Positions 48,578-59,415 of a DNA stretch of 64,000 nt are shown piece by piece. Position 1 is the stretch's first letter, and each line of letters opens with the position of its first letter. Source of the DNA: Symbiodinium natans. Lineage: Eukaryota; Sar; Dinophyceae; Suessiales; Symbiodiniaceae. The notes beneath the pieces are model-generated. The model did no database searches, was not told the DNA's origin, and was given only the letters and a program-made list of their open reading frames with translations. Location: assembly GCA_905221605.1 (NCBI GenBank), contig CAJNDS010002125.1, positions 1 through 64,000 on the forward strand, written 5' to 3'. Position numbers and translations under genes: made by a program.

Positions 48578-48670
48578 GGATGTTTCCCCTTATGCTGACA
48601 GACCTTAATAGGGATTAGATTGGGGGGACTACAATCTATATTAAGGATTGTTAGTACAAGGGCGGGATCC
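48578..48670. mobile_element. Foldback element, family B, diverged copy
   Basis: On the reverse strand it matches the element at 33951-34041 in the shared words CTAACAATCCTTAA, CCCCCCAAT, ATTAAGG and ATAAGGGG(A/G)AACATCC, in the same order. Its own ends (GGATGTTTCCCCTTA and AAGGGCGGGATCC) are imperfect inverted repeats. Confidence 0.65.
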
Positions 48671-49274
48671 ATGAGCCATATCCGTCTGAATTACAATTCC
48701 GGTTACAGGTTGGGCCTTTTGCACGCGGGGCCCAAACGTCTGCCTTCTAAACGTTCAAGCCCCTCCAAAACCCTACCCTGATCGTAACATATCTCCCCCA
48801 CCCACAAAAAAGAAAAAGAGGAAACAACAACAAAAATCGCCTGTGTTCTCACTTCTCCGATAGCCAGGGGATGAAATGGTTAAACTTAAACTCTTCCGAT
48901 GAAAAAGGCAACCCAACAACCTTAACAGTCAACCTTTTGGCTAAGTACACTTTATCCTACACTTAGTTGCTGAGTACCCTGGGCCACAAAAGGTTATCCG
49001 TTCAACTGTGGTAGGATTCTATATACCCCAAAAGAGGCTACCTACTCAGTTTCCAAGTACACGTAAGCCTGCGAGGCCCTTGCTTTGCGTGAAAAGTTCG
49101 TGGGAATGAAGTGGGCTCCTTCTTCAGGAGCCCGACAGGACCCTTGTATTCCGAGGAGTCGTGGGCTCCGGTCGCGCCGCCTCTTGTAGAAGGGATGCTT
49201 TGGCACTGCTTCTGGCATACTCAAGTCCCTCATGGTTGCCGGGTTGGATCTGAAAAATCTGGCTTCAGGAGGGG

Positions 49275-49320
49275 TAGGGTTTAGGGTTTAGGGGTTTAGG
49301 GGTTTAGGGATGTTTAGGGT
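49275..49320. repeat. Interstitial telomere-like tract (TTTAGGG)n
   Basis: About six units, several with an extra G. Confidence 0.9.
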
Positions 49321-49632
49321 AGAGCTCGATTGACTTTTTCGGCGCTGGGTGTGCTTATAGAGAGCTTCAAGACCATGAGGGGGCTTGGTTTTTTGCTGAC
49401 TCTTTTGCTCAGGGCTTCATGCGGGCGAGGCAACTTAGGCAGCATGTTTCAATGAGGAGTTTTCTCTTGCCTGGCCTTGTTTGTTGTGATTGCGAAGGCA
49501 CGAGACACAACAAACGCTTGCAAGAACAGTTCTGCCTGCAAGCAGTTCAACGAGGTGGGACGCAGAAAGCATACAGTGTCTGAATCCCGAGCTGTGCTTC
49601 TCTGCGATGTATGGCGAAGAAAGGTGCTCGGC

Positions 49633-51877
49633 CTTTGCCCAGTGGGCCGTAGAACTCGCCAGACTTTGCCTGAGGGTCGCAGGCGTTGCGGAGGATCCCA
49701 ACAGTGGCATCCTCTTCGGACTGCCCCGACATGCTCATCAGAGCGTCACCTCAGATGTACGGAAGCTACCCGCCATGAGCTTCACTCACCTGTCCCAGCA
49801 CATCAAACATACATTAACCCACTCCCACCCCGAAATGTCTCAGCCTTCTCTCCGTCCCTGTTCGCCTTTTGCAGCTGCGACGCTGAGCCACTTGGGAAGG
49901 CTCCCAAAATCTGCCGCGCCGCCTGCATCCACGGTGCCCTGCGTCAGCCTAGGAGGTGCGCGAATTTCAAACTTTCTTTTGGTAAGCAAAAATTCGAGCA
50001 TCCTCTGCGCTTTCTCTTTTTTAGTGCTGTTCTTGTTCTTTTTCCTGCCTGCCACAGCTCTCCTGACTTTTCTGCCCGCGCCCCCAGCCCCCCAATTAAC
50101 CCGTCAGAAGCCTGTCAACCTGAAAAAACCGCGTTTCCCCAGCATTTTGACTGCACACCCCCCTTGCGTGAAGCAGAGGTGCTGGGTGTGGGCAACGCCA
50201 GGGTGGGCCACGAGAGCCTTAACCTTGGATCCTGCTTTCTGCAGGCGCTCGTGGAGGGCATAGGTGAAGACCTGAGCTCCCAAAGAACTATAAATTGCAT
50301 GATATTATATTATCTTGTGTTATAATAATTCATTTATATTCTATTTTATGACATGATAAAACATTACAGTATAATATTGTATTAAAGATTATTGAAAAGA
50401 TGCCCGCTTCCAAATGGCTGCGTCGGGGCTCTATGCGGAAAGTGAGGAACCGAGTTAAGAGACCAGCAGAGTACGGATCAGGAGCCTGGCGGCGACATTG
50501 GCCAGCTTGCTCTGCTGGTATCGGACGAAGTTGGCGCCCCTGAACATGGTGTTGCTGTCTCCGCCCAGGTTGCCACCGTTCTTTCCCAAATACTTCTCCT
50601 GGCAAGGTAGAGAACTCTGGATTCAGATGCCGGAAAAACGCCGTAGTTGATAAGGTAGCCGTGAAAGGAGCCGAGGCTACTGCAGCGTTTCGGGAAAAGG
50701 AGAGAGACCCCCCAGGCGCCCATGAACATGGCGTCCGCCCTCTCCTGGAGCTTGTCGTCTGGAAGACCCTGCATCGCGCGAGCGGCGCTAGAGTGATTCA
50801 CCACCCGGGCCTCCAAAACACAGCGCGCGTCATGACTTTGGGGCTTAGGGTGGGGAGTTGGGGACTCGATGGAGCTTCTTCCTCGTTTGGTCTACAGAAG
50901 ACGACGTAGAGTTTTCCACGCGCAGGAACAGCTTGATGCGTTCTCACTAACCGAAAAACACTTGCAAAAAGCCAAGTCATGACATCCAAAACCCCCGCAC
51001 AACCTCGATTAAGTGCCCATGGCATGGTGACGTTCTTGCTTTGACGTGATCGTGTACCTCGGAGTTGTAAAGCGTTCGAAGATACATTCATAGATAATGT
51101 CATGTCATGCAGTTTAATATAACATAAGGTAACAAACAGAACCATCATCTTAGAAGAAGAACAACAGAAAATGTCCGGTAATGAGCTTTCTATTCGCTTC
51201 CCGGCTCCCCCTCATCGCCTCGCCGCGCAAGGAAGCCGCCTTCTCGAGCAAAGGCATACCTGAGCCCCGCCATTCGCACTGCGGTTTAGGGTTTCGACTG
51301 TCACACTGGCATGCGCGGGCGAGGAACAAGTCAGAGGTACTGCGGCTTGGGGTTGAGGAATGGTCAACAACCCGACACTTGTTTCGGTGGGCATGTATTG
51401 TCGTCCTCTGCTCTCACACTCGTGATGCTACCCACAACATGGACAACGGCTGATTGCGACAACGATGGCCATTAGATGTCGACCCAACTCAGGTAGCCGT
51501 TTTCAGCAATAGCTCCCGTGGCATAAGCTGCACTTACCCCATGCCCTAAGTGTGTACGGCCCTGTAACTGGTCAGGACTGGTAGATGCACACGCGCAAAG
51601 CCTTTAGCAACTTCCAGCTGGCTTCCCGGCCAGAACACGCACTAGAAAAACGTCTTCTGAAAGGCGCCCAAAAATGCAGAGGCAGGTCAGGAGAAAATGG
51701 GAGAGATGGTTCGTCTGCATCTGCACATCGCAACCATCCTCGGTGGCCTTATCGCCGAAGCCCATGATTCCCGCATTGTTGCAGAGGACGTCCAGGCCCG
51801 AGCTGCCAAGCTCAGACTTCAGCTGCTCGGCAGCATCACGGACGCTCTTGAAACTCATGAGGTCGCAGGAGATGCTC
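49633..51877 (-). CDS. Short-chain dehydrogenase/reductase (retinol dehydrogenase/WWOX type), six exons seen
   Basis: NAD(P)-dependent oxidoreductase of the classical SDR family. Exons on the minus strand: 51877-51678 (DLMSFKSVRDAAEQLKSELG, LDVLCNNAGIMGFGDKATED, QMQTNHLSHFLLT); 51259-51219 (MPLLEKAASLRGE); 50810-50745 (ARVVNHSSAARAMQGLPDDK); 50598-50497 (EKYLGKNGGNLGGD, then RYQQSKLAN); 50271-50175 (VFTYALHERLQKAGSKVKAL, VAHPGVAHTQ); 49749-49633 (MSMSGQSEEDATVGILRNAC, DPQAKSGEFYGP). The NNAG motif, the catalytic Ser of NHSS and the YxxSK pair are all present, so the core is intact. All joins agree in phase. Donors are inferred as GC at 51677 and 51218, GA at 50744, GT at 50496 and GC (uncertain) at 50174. 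The exon with the N-terminal TGxxxGIG cofactor motif was not found upstream, and the C-terminal end (usually a Trp-Ser region) is unresolved. Substrate unknown. Confidence 0.9.
50599..50744 (-). other. SDR intron, GA-AG, with 8-bp direct repeats
   Basis: CCAGGAGA occurs at both ends (plus 50741-50748 and 50595-50602). Cutting CCAG|GA to CCAG|GA joins PDDKLQ to EKYLGKNGGN without gap against the family. A GT donor 36 nt downstream (GGG|GTCTCT) would also be in frame but adds 12 extra residues (ERADAMFMGAWG). Confidence 0.7.
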
Positions 51878-52099
51878 CTGCGTTGAGTGAACAGGGAAGA
51901 GCATGGGGCTGTTGAAGAAGTTGAACTAACTCTGAACAACAAGACTTGCTTTCGACACTGCGTAAAGGAACCTCGTCTTTTAGGTTCTGTATAACGTAAA
52001 GAATCCGGGATTCATTGAGGGAATGGCAGAGCCTATCTGAAGCTTTTCAAGCTTGGAGGCTCACGGGGAAGTACAGGGGCGGAGAGAACTTAATAGATG

Positions 52100-52190
52100 T
52101 ATGTACACACATATATGTATATGTAGATATGTCTACGTTTACATATATACATATTAATATATATATATATATATATATATGCACATACCT
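52100..52190. repeat. TATA/CATA microsatellite
   Basis: Alternating TATG, TACA and TA units. Confidence 0.9.
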
Positions 52191-52217
52191 TTCTCTGACT
52201 CTGCCTCGAATTTAAAC

Positions 52218-52285
52218 CTGGAGTGGCAGGAGGAGGCAAGAACCAACAGCAGAAAGGAGAGCATCACCAAAAAGAGGAAAAGCAT
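52218..52285 (-). CDS. Candidate first exon with hydrophobic N-terminus
   Basis: ATG 52285 begins MLFLFLVMLSFLLLVLASSC, a signal peptide or anchor, and ends at CCAG|GTTTAA (52217). It lies upstream of the dehydrogenase exons on the same strand and could be its first exon, but the cofactor-binding exon that should follow is missing. Confidence 0.28.
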
Positions 52286-53114
52286 ATTGCGCTCCTACGT
52301 GCGCAGAGACCAGTTATAAGCCCTCCCCTCCCGAGTCATGGTTCGAGTTGGGCTCTCTAGCGCTGGGTGCTCCTAAGCCCCAAGCTTTAGACCCTGAACC
52401 CAAAACCCTTAAACACCCTCTCTCATGGCGTATCAGGTACCCATGAGCCCCCTTTCTTGGCACCCAGACTCTGCCCTGAGGTCCCGCCCCGGAGAGCCCA
52501 GCCGAACCCCTGACAGCCCTAAACCCTATAACCCTAAACCCTAAACCCTCCTTTTAAGAGAGTCCAAGGCTCAAGGGCTCCGGAGCGCCCGCGGTCTTCG
52601 CCACTTCCCGCAGGTCGTTGAGGGCTTCATCGGAGCGGTGGGACGCCCGGTTCCTGAGGGCTTCAAAGATCACTTGGGGGGTCGCGGGTTTAGGGTTCAG
52701 GGTTTAGGGTTCAGGGTTCTGGGTTTTTTTTGAAGGGGTCTGGGGTGGGTTCAGGGTGGGTGCAGGGAGGATAAGCTCCACTTCAGCTCTAGGGATCCTT
52801 TGGGCGCCTGGGCAGAGTCTCATGACTGGAGGGATCGTTTAGGGAGGACATGGGTGAGTGACAATCATAGGGTAGATAAAGTTTGCAATAGAAGGCCGGC
52901 TTTCTGTAAGTCAAGGGACTGTCTAGGAAATTGAAAAATGGGAAGGGCACACTCGTGCTTGCATTTCCTGGAACTTCGCTTACATCAGCGGGTGACCCTT
53001 TGTTGTAGGTTTCAAGGGGCTTGCTCGCAGAGTCTGGCGCAGCACAGCGACGCTTTGGGAAGTCTGAGGAGCTTGGTTTGCGGGGGCTTCTGCCTGAACC
53101 TCCCCCGTGAAGTG

Positions 53115-53178
53115 CAAATAGTAGCATTCCCTTACAATAAGAACCCCAAGCAGGTACACCTACTTCAGGCACCCCCCC
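53115..53178. mobile_element. Family A element, right half only
   Basis: CAAATAGTAGCATTCCCTTA to GGTACACCTACTTCAGGCAC and CCCCCCC matches the right half of the copy at 36053-36155. The left terminal repeat is absent. Confidence 0.5.
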
Positions 53179-53784
53179 AAAAAAGCCCAAGGTTCAGCAG
53201 CACGACCTTGGCCCCCTTCCGGGCGCAGGTGCGCGCGAAGATCCTCCGGAGTGCCCACAGCATCCACTCGGGGTTCGGGCTTAAAGGGCTGGCCTCCCCC
53301 GATGACACATCAAAGGCTTGTAGTTTTTGGCCCCCTGTTTCGGCAGCCTCGGCAAAAAGAGGCCTCCGAATCGTCATGCTCTGGACCTCTACATGAAACC
53401 CTTTTCTGGAAGCTGGACTTGCTGACGGCCAGCATGCAAAGGCTCGACGAAGTCCAAGACTCAAAACCTGTTCTTTCTTGGTGACTTGGCTGCGGCTCTT
53501 TCCTTGGGACTCTCTCTTTTTGGGCAGAGTCCTGTATAAGTAAGGGAAAGGGTGTGCAAAAATGTGGAATGGCTATGATGAGTTGAAGTTCGAGTCAGAC
53601 AGCAGAAGCCCCCAGCCTACTTTTGCTGAAGACCACCCCGGATCTTGCATTTTCAAAGGAGCAAATAACAGTAGCGCCTGCCGGTGCCAGATGTGCAGCC
53701 CGTCACCGCCACCACCTTCAAGGAATGGCGGCTTTCTCGCACCCGCATGGCTGGACGGATTACTCGGCAGGGATTCTTGCCCGG

Positions 53785-53812
53785 TTTTAGGGTTTAGGTC
53801 ACCCTAAACCCT
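53785..53812. repeat. Head-to-head telomere-like motif
   Basis: TTTTAGGGTTTAGG, three bases, then CCCTAAACCCT: two G-rich units meet two C-rich units. Confidence 0.8.
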
Positions 53813-54010
53813 GTCAGTTTTGATGGTTTGTGGTGGCTTTTGAATGCTTACTGCGTGAGAGTGGAGGGACCTTGCCAGACAGGCTCGGCAGGCTCGCCAC
53901 AAGGCCATCGAAGTGCTGGTTGCCGGAAGCGCCGCAGCACAAGTTCCCTGATCCCACCGTGCCAGATTTCGGGGCTTCTACCAGCATTATGGGGGACAGG
54001 TACTTTGGAT

Positions 54011-54197
<187 letters not shown>

Positions 54198-54989
54198 CAT
54201 AGACAGAAACAGACACAGACACACAGAGGCAGACAATGCTCGAACTCAAGCTCTTCTTGCTGGGCCCAGTTGCCCATAGTGGTGGCCGGCCGAAGTGCCA
54301 CGAGAGGCAAATCGAAGGCACTTGGGGAAGAGGACCGTCTGAGCCGAAAGAAGCCACGCGATGGCTCAAACAAGGTTGGAGCTCGACCCCTGTGGGCGGT
54401 CCGGCCCCCCGGGTCTCCGTAGGTACCTGAAGAAAGGAGGCTGAAGGAGATGCCCTCAAACACTCTGTAGCCTGAAGCCGCTTTAAAGCCACTCAGAGAA
54501 CCCAGACCCTTCAGGCTTCTGCTTCTGTCAGCTCGCGGGAACCGCCGAGGCTCAAGCCCATGAAGCCTACCCTGAAGCCACGCCTGCGTCCCCTCGATGT
54601 AGCCTCGCTCAAGGTGCGATGTGGGCTTTGCATTGTGTTGGGGGGGGGGGGTTCTTGAAAGTCTCGTGGTGTGCTTCGATGATCTAGTGATTTGCTGTTC
54701 TGTGCTGATGTAGGCTTGGGTGGGGAAGGAAAGAACCCCAAGCAGAGCTTCCATGGTCGAGGCTTACCCCCAGAAAAACTTCCTCTGCATCTCCGCTGGA
54801 AAGCACACCCCTGTGCTCTGCTAAGAAAGCGCAGAAAGAACCACTCGGAGAAAGCAAGCCTTCCACCCACTTGCGCACGTGAGGCAGCACACGCTGCAGC
54901 TCCAAGTAGAAGCCCTGCGCACAACGGGGGCTCAGTGGCTTAAGTAGCCCGAGAGCGGAACATGCTCTCGCAAAAAGTTTGGGGGTCTT

Positions 54990-55110
54990 AGGATGTCGAC
55001 TCTCGCACGCAAATGGCAGGCAAGGGTCTTAGGGTAGAAGGGTGCCTGGATGCACACGGAAAGCTCATGAGGAAAAAGTTTTCGCACTTCGAATGCGCAC
55101 ATCCTGCCGA
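54990..55110 (-). CDS. Candidate exon, unknown protein
   Basis: The minus strand reads MCAFEVRKLFPHELSVCIQ followed by APFYPKTLACHLRARVDI. It shares CAFEVR.L and the nucleotide core TTCGAAGTGCGAAA (minus strand as well as codons) or close to it with the candidate at 5705-5847. Boundaries are not assigned. Confidence 0.28.
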
Positions 55111-56097
55111 GCCCCTCTGACCGTGGGTGCCAAAGCTTCTGTCTAACAGAAGGGCAGGGCCTCCAGCTTTTACACCCCAACACGTTTCTGTGTAGTGTCT
55201 GAACTCCAAATTGCCCGAAGCCCAGCCTCATGAACGTTCACCTCTGCAGGGGCCTTGGTGAAAACACAGTTGGGCGGGTTGATTCACAATTCGGGGGCCT
55301 TTTTGTTGAAGCATGGACTGAGGCCGGCGCCAGCACACTGAAAGATGGAACACTTCTCTCCAAGACTCGCGCTCGGGGAGACATCTAACTCGACTGCTGC
55401 CCTTTCTGCCCTCAGAACCCCTAAACCCCTCAACCCCGAAATAAACCCTGCAGCCGAAGTGACGGGGCCATGGGGCCCTGGAGCGCCCAGCTCGACGTTG
55501 AGCCTTGGGGGGCGTTCGGAGTTCTCCTTAAATTCACACCCTTTTTGACCCGTTTTCATGGGGTTTGAGGGGGCCTCTCAAGCTTTTTTCGTTTCTCTTA
55601 AGAACGGAGCTTAGAGTTTGGGAGGCTGCCTGGATGAAAGGCTTTCGGGACCCTCCTCCCCCAAGACCGTGCACAAGCACATGTGCTTCTCGAAACGACA
55701 AGTGTCATTTACATCAGACTTACATGTGATGGTGGGAATCTTACTATCTGCACGAGCAACATGTTGATGTCCGAGTCAATCTCCCAGTTCTGGGCCGATT
55801 TGGCCTTGAGGGGGACGGAGGATGGGTCTTAAGCCTCAAAGGCCCTGAACTAATTAATGCCCGTTTCGCTGGGCTACTTCGATAAAATAGAGGCCTGAAC
55901 CAGATCAATTCCACCGGCAAGCATGCCCCTTCTTCGGAATGATCAGGGAACTCAAGGTGCTGAGTGCGCCCTCCCCCCCCCGGTCTCCGCCATCGGCCTG
56001 TGTGCCGCGGAAGGAGACCACGGCCACCTCAAATTGCCGAAGTTGTAGGATTACGGCGGTTGCTCTGCTGTTTGGGCCTTTGGCGCTTTGCCAGGAG

Positions 56098-56105
56098 GCG
56101 GGGGG

Positions 56106-56137
<32 letters not shown>
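56098..56137. repeat. Poly-G tract
   Basis: About 40 bases, almost all G; the longest homopolymer in the window. Confidence 0.9.
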
Positions 56138-56238
56138 GGGGGTGTAGAGGCCGCGAAACTCACAAGGAACGCCAAGAACCAGAGCAAAAACATGCAAAAA
56201 CATCCCAGCGGAGTGCCTGTGCACTGGCCGACTTGTAA

Positions 56239-56560
56239 ACGCGTGCGTGGACATTCTCTGCGTCATCGTTGAGGTAGTACTCCTCTTGATGCAAGCCGAG
56301 GATGGAAGCTTGCAACTGGTTCCATGTGCAAGCAAGCAGTGTCAGCTCCTCTGGTTCAGACGAGTGCAGACGTTGACTGCAAAAGAATAGAGAACCCCCC
56401 AAGCACCCTCTACCAAGGTGCACCTCCCAGTCTGAGATGCGTGGGCAAAGGTTCACCACCCGCTCGCGAAAGCCTGGCTTGAAGCACATCGCAAGCTCAA
56501 GAAGCGCCACGGCTGCGGTTTCGGCCGGGGGTGGACTCGATGCGGGGTTCTCCACAACTC
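56239..56560 (-). CDS. Weak exon candidate
   Basis: The minus-strand frame includes ETAAVALLELAMCFKPGFRE, RVVNLCPRISDWEV, and further on LLACTWNQLQASILGLHQEE followed by YYLNDDAENVHARVYKSAS. The composition is protein-like, but no domain or splice frame was established. Confidence 0.26.
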
Positions 56561-56789
56561 GCTGTGCACCGCAACCTCGATGGACCCTTTGCTCTAAGGC
56601 CGACCCGAAGCCCAGCACATGACCTTTTTGGGAAAGGGCACCACAAGCACACTTCAGGACCAAGATGCCATGCTTGGCTCTGGCCAGCATTTGCTTGGAG
56701 GCAATTCCGGCGTGCCTGGCGCGATGCACAGTTGAGTCCAGGGCCGCTTGCTGCAACTTGCGTCGACTGAACCCGAACCCCTGCTCGTT

Positions 56790-56845
56790 TAACCCTAAAC
56801 CCTAAACCCCAAACCCCAAACCCCAAACCCTAAACCCTAAACCCG
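56790..56845. repeat. Interstitial telomere-like tract
   Basis: About eight CCCTAAA/CCCCAAA units. Confidence 0.92.
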
Positions 56846-56992
56846 AAAACCTACTGAAACGCCCCAGGTCGACTCAGAGCACATCTCGCCTTGTGATGTC
56901 CTCTAGCCGCCGAGTCTGTTCCGGCGCTTCTGGAAGCAGCACCTCTTGCAGCGAACGCCAAAACACCACATCGCGACAAAAAGAAGCCAACT

Positions 56993-57103
56993 CATTTGGG
57001 GATTTCCCCAAATGAGGGTACCCTTAATCTTGCCCAAAATAGTATAATCGTCAATTATAGGAACCCCCGGAAAAGGTACCCCTATTTTCGGAAACCCCCA
57101 TTT
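56993..57103. mobile_element. Short terminal-inverted-repeat element, family A (best pair of ends)
   Basis: The left end TTTGGGGATTTCCCCAAATG with AGGGTACCC pairs with the right end GGTACCCCTATTTTCGGAAA with CCCCCATT over about 30 bases. The interior is AT-rich and non-coding. Confidence 0.72.
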
Positions 57104-57216
57104 CTTGAGCCCGAAAACTGGCTCTGCAAGAGACCCCGCTGCAGCCCTTTCTTCGCACGCCCTGAGCCCTAACTGCCCTAACTGACCCTAAGCCCGAAAC
57201 TCCGAAACTACAGCCA

Positions 57217-57236
57217 ACCCCCCCCCCCCCCCCCCC
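57217..57236. repeat. Poly-C tract
   Basis: Uninterrupted run of about 20 C. Confidence 0.9.
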
Positions 57237-57656
57237 AGCCCAACTCCACAAGAAGCCCTCTTTTTCCTCCGAAGCCTCTTCTAGGGCGGGGGTGGGGGGT
57301 GGGTAGGGGGGAGCAAAATGGACCTTGGGACTGCTGACCGCCAGTGAGGCAGCGAAGCCCAAGGCAGCGAAGCTGCTGACGTCGGAGGAGGCCCTGGGAA
57401 GTTTCTAGGAAGTTTGTAACTCTCACATTTTGCGCACGTCGGGCGTCCGATCTACGTCCAGCAAGCAAAAGTTAGGGGGCTCAGGGTTTCAAGCGTCTGG
57501 AATTCCGAAGCTTTGGGCCTCGTTTGGAAGGTCTAGAAGGAAGGATTTGGCAGATGCCGTGCTGCTGTTTCTCCTCCAGGTATTCTCCGTCATTTGATTT
57601 GCCCATCGGCTCAGTCACTCTCCGCTAGTCTACTGGTCACCTCATGCGCTTCATAC

Positions 57657-57767
57657 ATGGGTTTCCCAAAATAGGGGCACCCCTTTTTCTAGCCCCCAAA
57701 ATGGAATAGAATCCCCTGAAAAGGGACCCCGCCAAAAAGACTACACCTATTGTCGGAAACCCCCATA
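57657..57767. mobile_element. Short terminal-inverted-repeat element, family A
   Basis: The start ATGGGTTTCCCAAAATAGGG and end CCTATTGTCGGAAACCCCCA are complementary. It lies only 550 bp from the previous copy. Confidence 0.72.
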
Positions 57768-57839
57768 CCCCAACCGCCGAGTGTCAGGTGGCCGTCGGCG
57801 CGCCAGCCTCGGCTTGGCAAAATGCAGCCAGCTGCAGGG

Positions 57840-58360
57840 TTTTTGAATGTCTTCGCCTCTCCTCCGAAAGGCACATGGCTAGTTCCGCACGCTTGAAGCC
57901 TCTTGAACTCCAACCTCCCACCCTCTGTGGCAAGTGCCACATCAAGAATCTCAGTCCACTCTTTAGACGACCTGAGCCCAGCAGCAGGAAGGGCAGTGCG
58001 ACTTCCCGCACTCCGGGTACTGGTACGGCCAAATCCTTCAGATTCCGCACCGCTGTCGGAAAGGATGTGTTGGACTTGTGGAATGCTTTGGCACATTTGC
58101 CGCAAGAACCGCGGTTGACGCCGCGGTTGCACGGTCAGATCTGATGACGTAGCAGGCGACAGCCTGCACCCCTCGATTTCATGAATCCAAACCCCTGGCG
58201 CCCTTGGGGAAAGGTACACTGATAGACCCTGGAGCTCAGGCGCGTTTAGCTGCACAAAAGCCTGGCAAAGCAACTCTCCGAACTTCTTGAGAAGTTCATT
58301 CCAAAGCACATCGGCACCGCATTGTACGTGGTGCAGCAATCGCCTTCGGCGGCCTCCCAA
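57840..58360 (-). CDS. Weak exon candidates
   Basis: Near 58310-58220 the minus strand reads VLWNELLKKFGELLCQAFVQ and LNAPELQGLSVYL, then IHEIEGCRLS. Near 58060-57960 two overlapping frames are open. No domain or start was identified. Confidence 0.27.
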
Positions 58361-58679
58361 GAACTACTGGTTGCAGCTTCGGCTTCTTCGTGACTTCTTT
58401 AACTTTCATCTTCATCTGTGGGGGTTCGTTATGGCGATGCTTTAGAGGTTGGGTTACTTGGTTTCAAGGGCCTCTACACCTCAGGATGAACTGTTTTGAG
58501 CTTCGACGTTTAGGATCCATGCTGCCACAGGAAACGAGGTTTGTCGTACCCCCTTATGACATTCCCCCTGATGCACAAGTATATTAACTATCATGGGAAA
58601 CTTGACATCAGAAGCGTGGGGGGGGGGGGGGGTGAGGCAGGAATTCATGGACCAGCGCGGTGTCGCGAGATGTGTCCTC

Positions 58680-59080
58680 TCCAAGCATCCCAAGACGACC
58701 CCGAGCCAGCTTGGTCCACTTGTTCGGGGACCTTTTGTTCCATGAGGGGCTCGATTACGAAGGTTCCACCAATAGAACCCTCATTTAGAAACCCCGAGGC
58801 GAGCTCCGCAACCAGCGGCGCCTTCCCCACGAGTGCAATGGCAGCCATGCGCTGGAAGACCGTCATAGGGCAGACGTAGTTGAAAGGGTTTCTGCCTTGC
58901 AGGGTAGCAGGGAGTTGGGGGCATTCTTGTGCTTCTTGAGAAGAGGGAGCACACAACTCTAAGGCACCATTGAAGGTGTCAGGAGCCCCCTCTCTCCTGA
59001 CAGCATCTGCCAGGCATCCAGGAGCTGGAACTCTTGCACGAGTCCTTCAGGCACTGGGTGCAATGGAAACAACCCCAAGC
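58680..59080 (-). CDS. Candidate exons, unknown protein
   Basis: Following a GCAAGGCAG site (about 58905) the minus strand reads FNYVCPMTVFQRMAAIALVG, KAPLVAELASGFLNEGSI, GGTFVIEPLMEQKVPEQVDQ. Upstream, near 59050-59000, GLVQEFQLLDAWQML is also protein-like. Soluble mixed helix/strand composition; not recognised. Confidence 0.35.
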
Positions 59081-59365
59081 AGCACACCCTCAATCGAAAG
59101 TGAACCGGAAGAGCAGCCACAAGAGGCGCCTCTCTCACTCCCTCTCCTCCCTCACTCTCACTCGCACTCAGTGTCCTGTCAGGGGAGACCACCATGTTCA
59201 GCCAAAAGAGGCCTAAACCACTGAAACCCTGCTGAAACCCTGCCTGCCAGGCCGTGGGTCTCTTCCCCACTGGGCGACGAGTGCCAGAAGGCCATGGCCA
59301 CCAACGCCAGCCTCAAAAACCCAAGGTGGGCTTTGGACGTGGGTTTTCCAGAATACAGATGAGTT

Positions 59366-59415
59366 ATGTATTTATATATATATATATATATTCTTTTTTT
59401 TTTTGGGGGGGGGGG
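59366..59415. repeat. TATA tract followed by T and G runs
   Basis: TATATATATA, then about 10 T, then about 12 G. Confidence 0.9.

Larger units (their letters stand above)
46050..49600. other. No supported gene apart from a signal-peptide-like exon; repeat-rich
   Basis: Microsatellites: CT 46588-46603 and 47098-47161, AT 47500-47600, mixed AT/CA/GATATA 47755-47870. Telomere-like tracts: 48425-48482 and 49275-49320. A family B foldback relative lies at 48578-48670, and a small inverted repeat with AACCTTTTG/CAAAAGGTT arms near 48938-48995. Confidence 0.4.

Noticed and set aside
48944-48957. Dinoflagellate spliced-leader remnant
   Set aside because: TTTTGGCTAAG resembles part of the leader, but the upstream part and the final CAAG are absent. 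No full or relic leader was seen elsewhere.
49477-50325. Two plus-strand open frames of 257 and 282 codons
   Set aside because: They are antisense to dehydrogenase exons and show no domain. Their length reflects the codon bias of the true strand.
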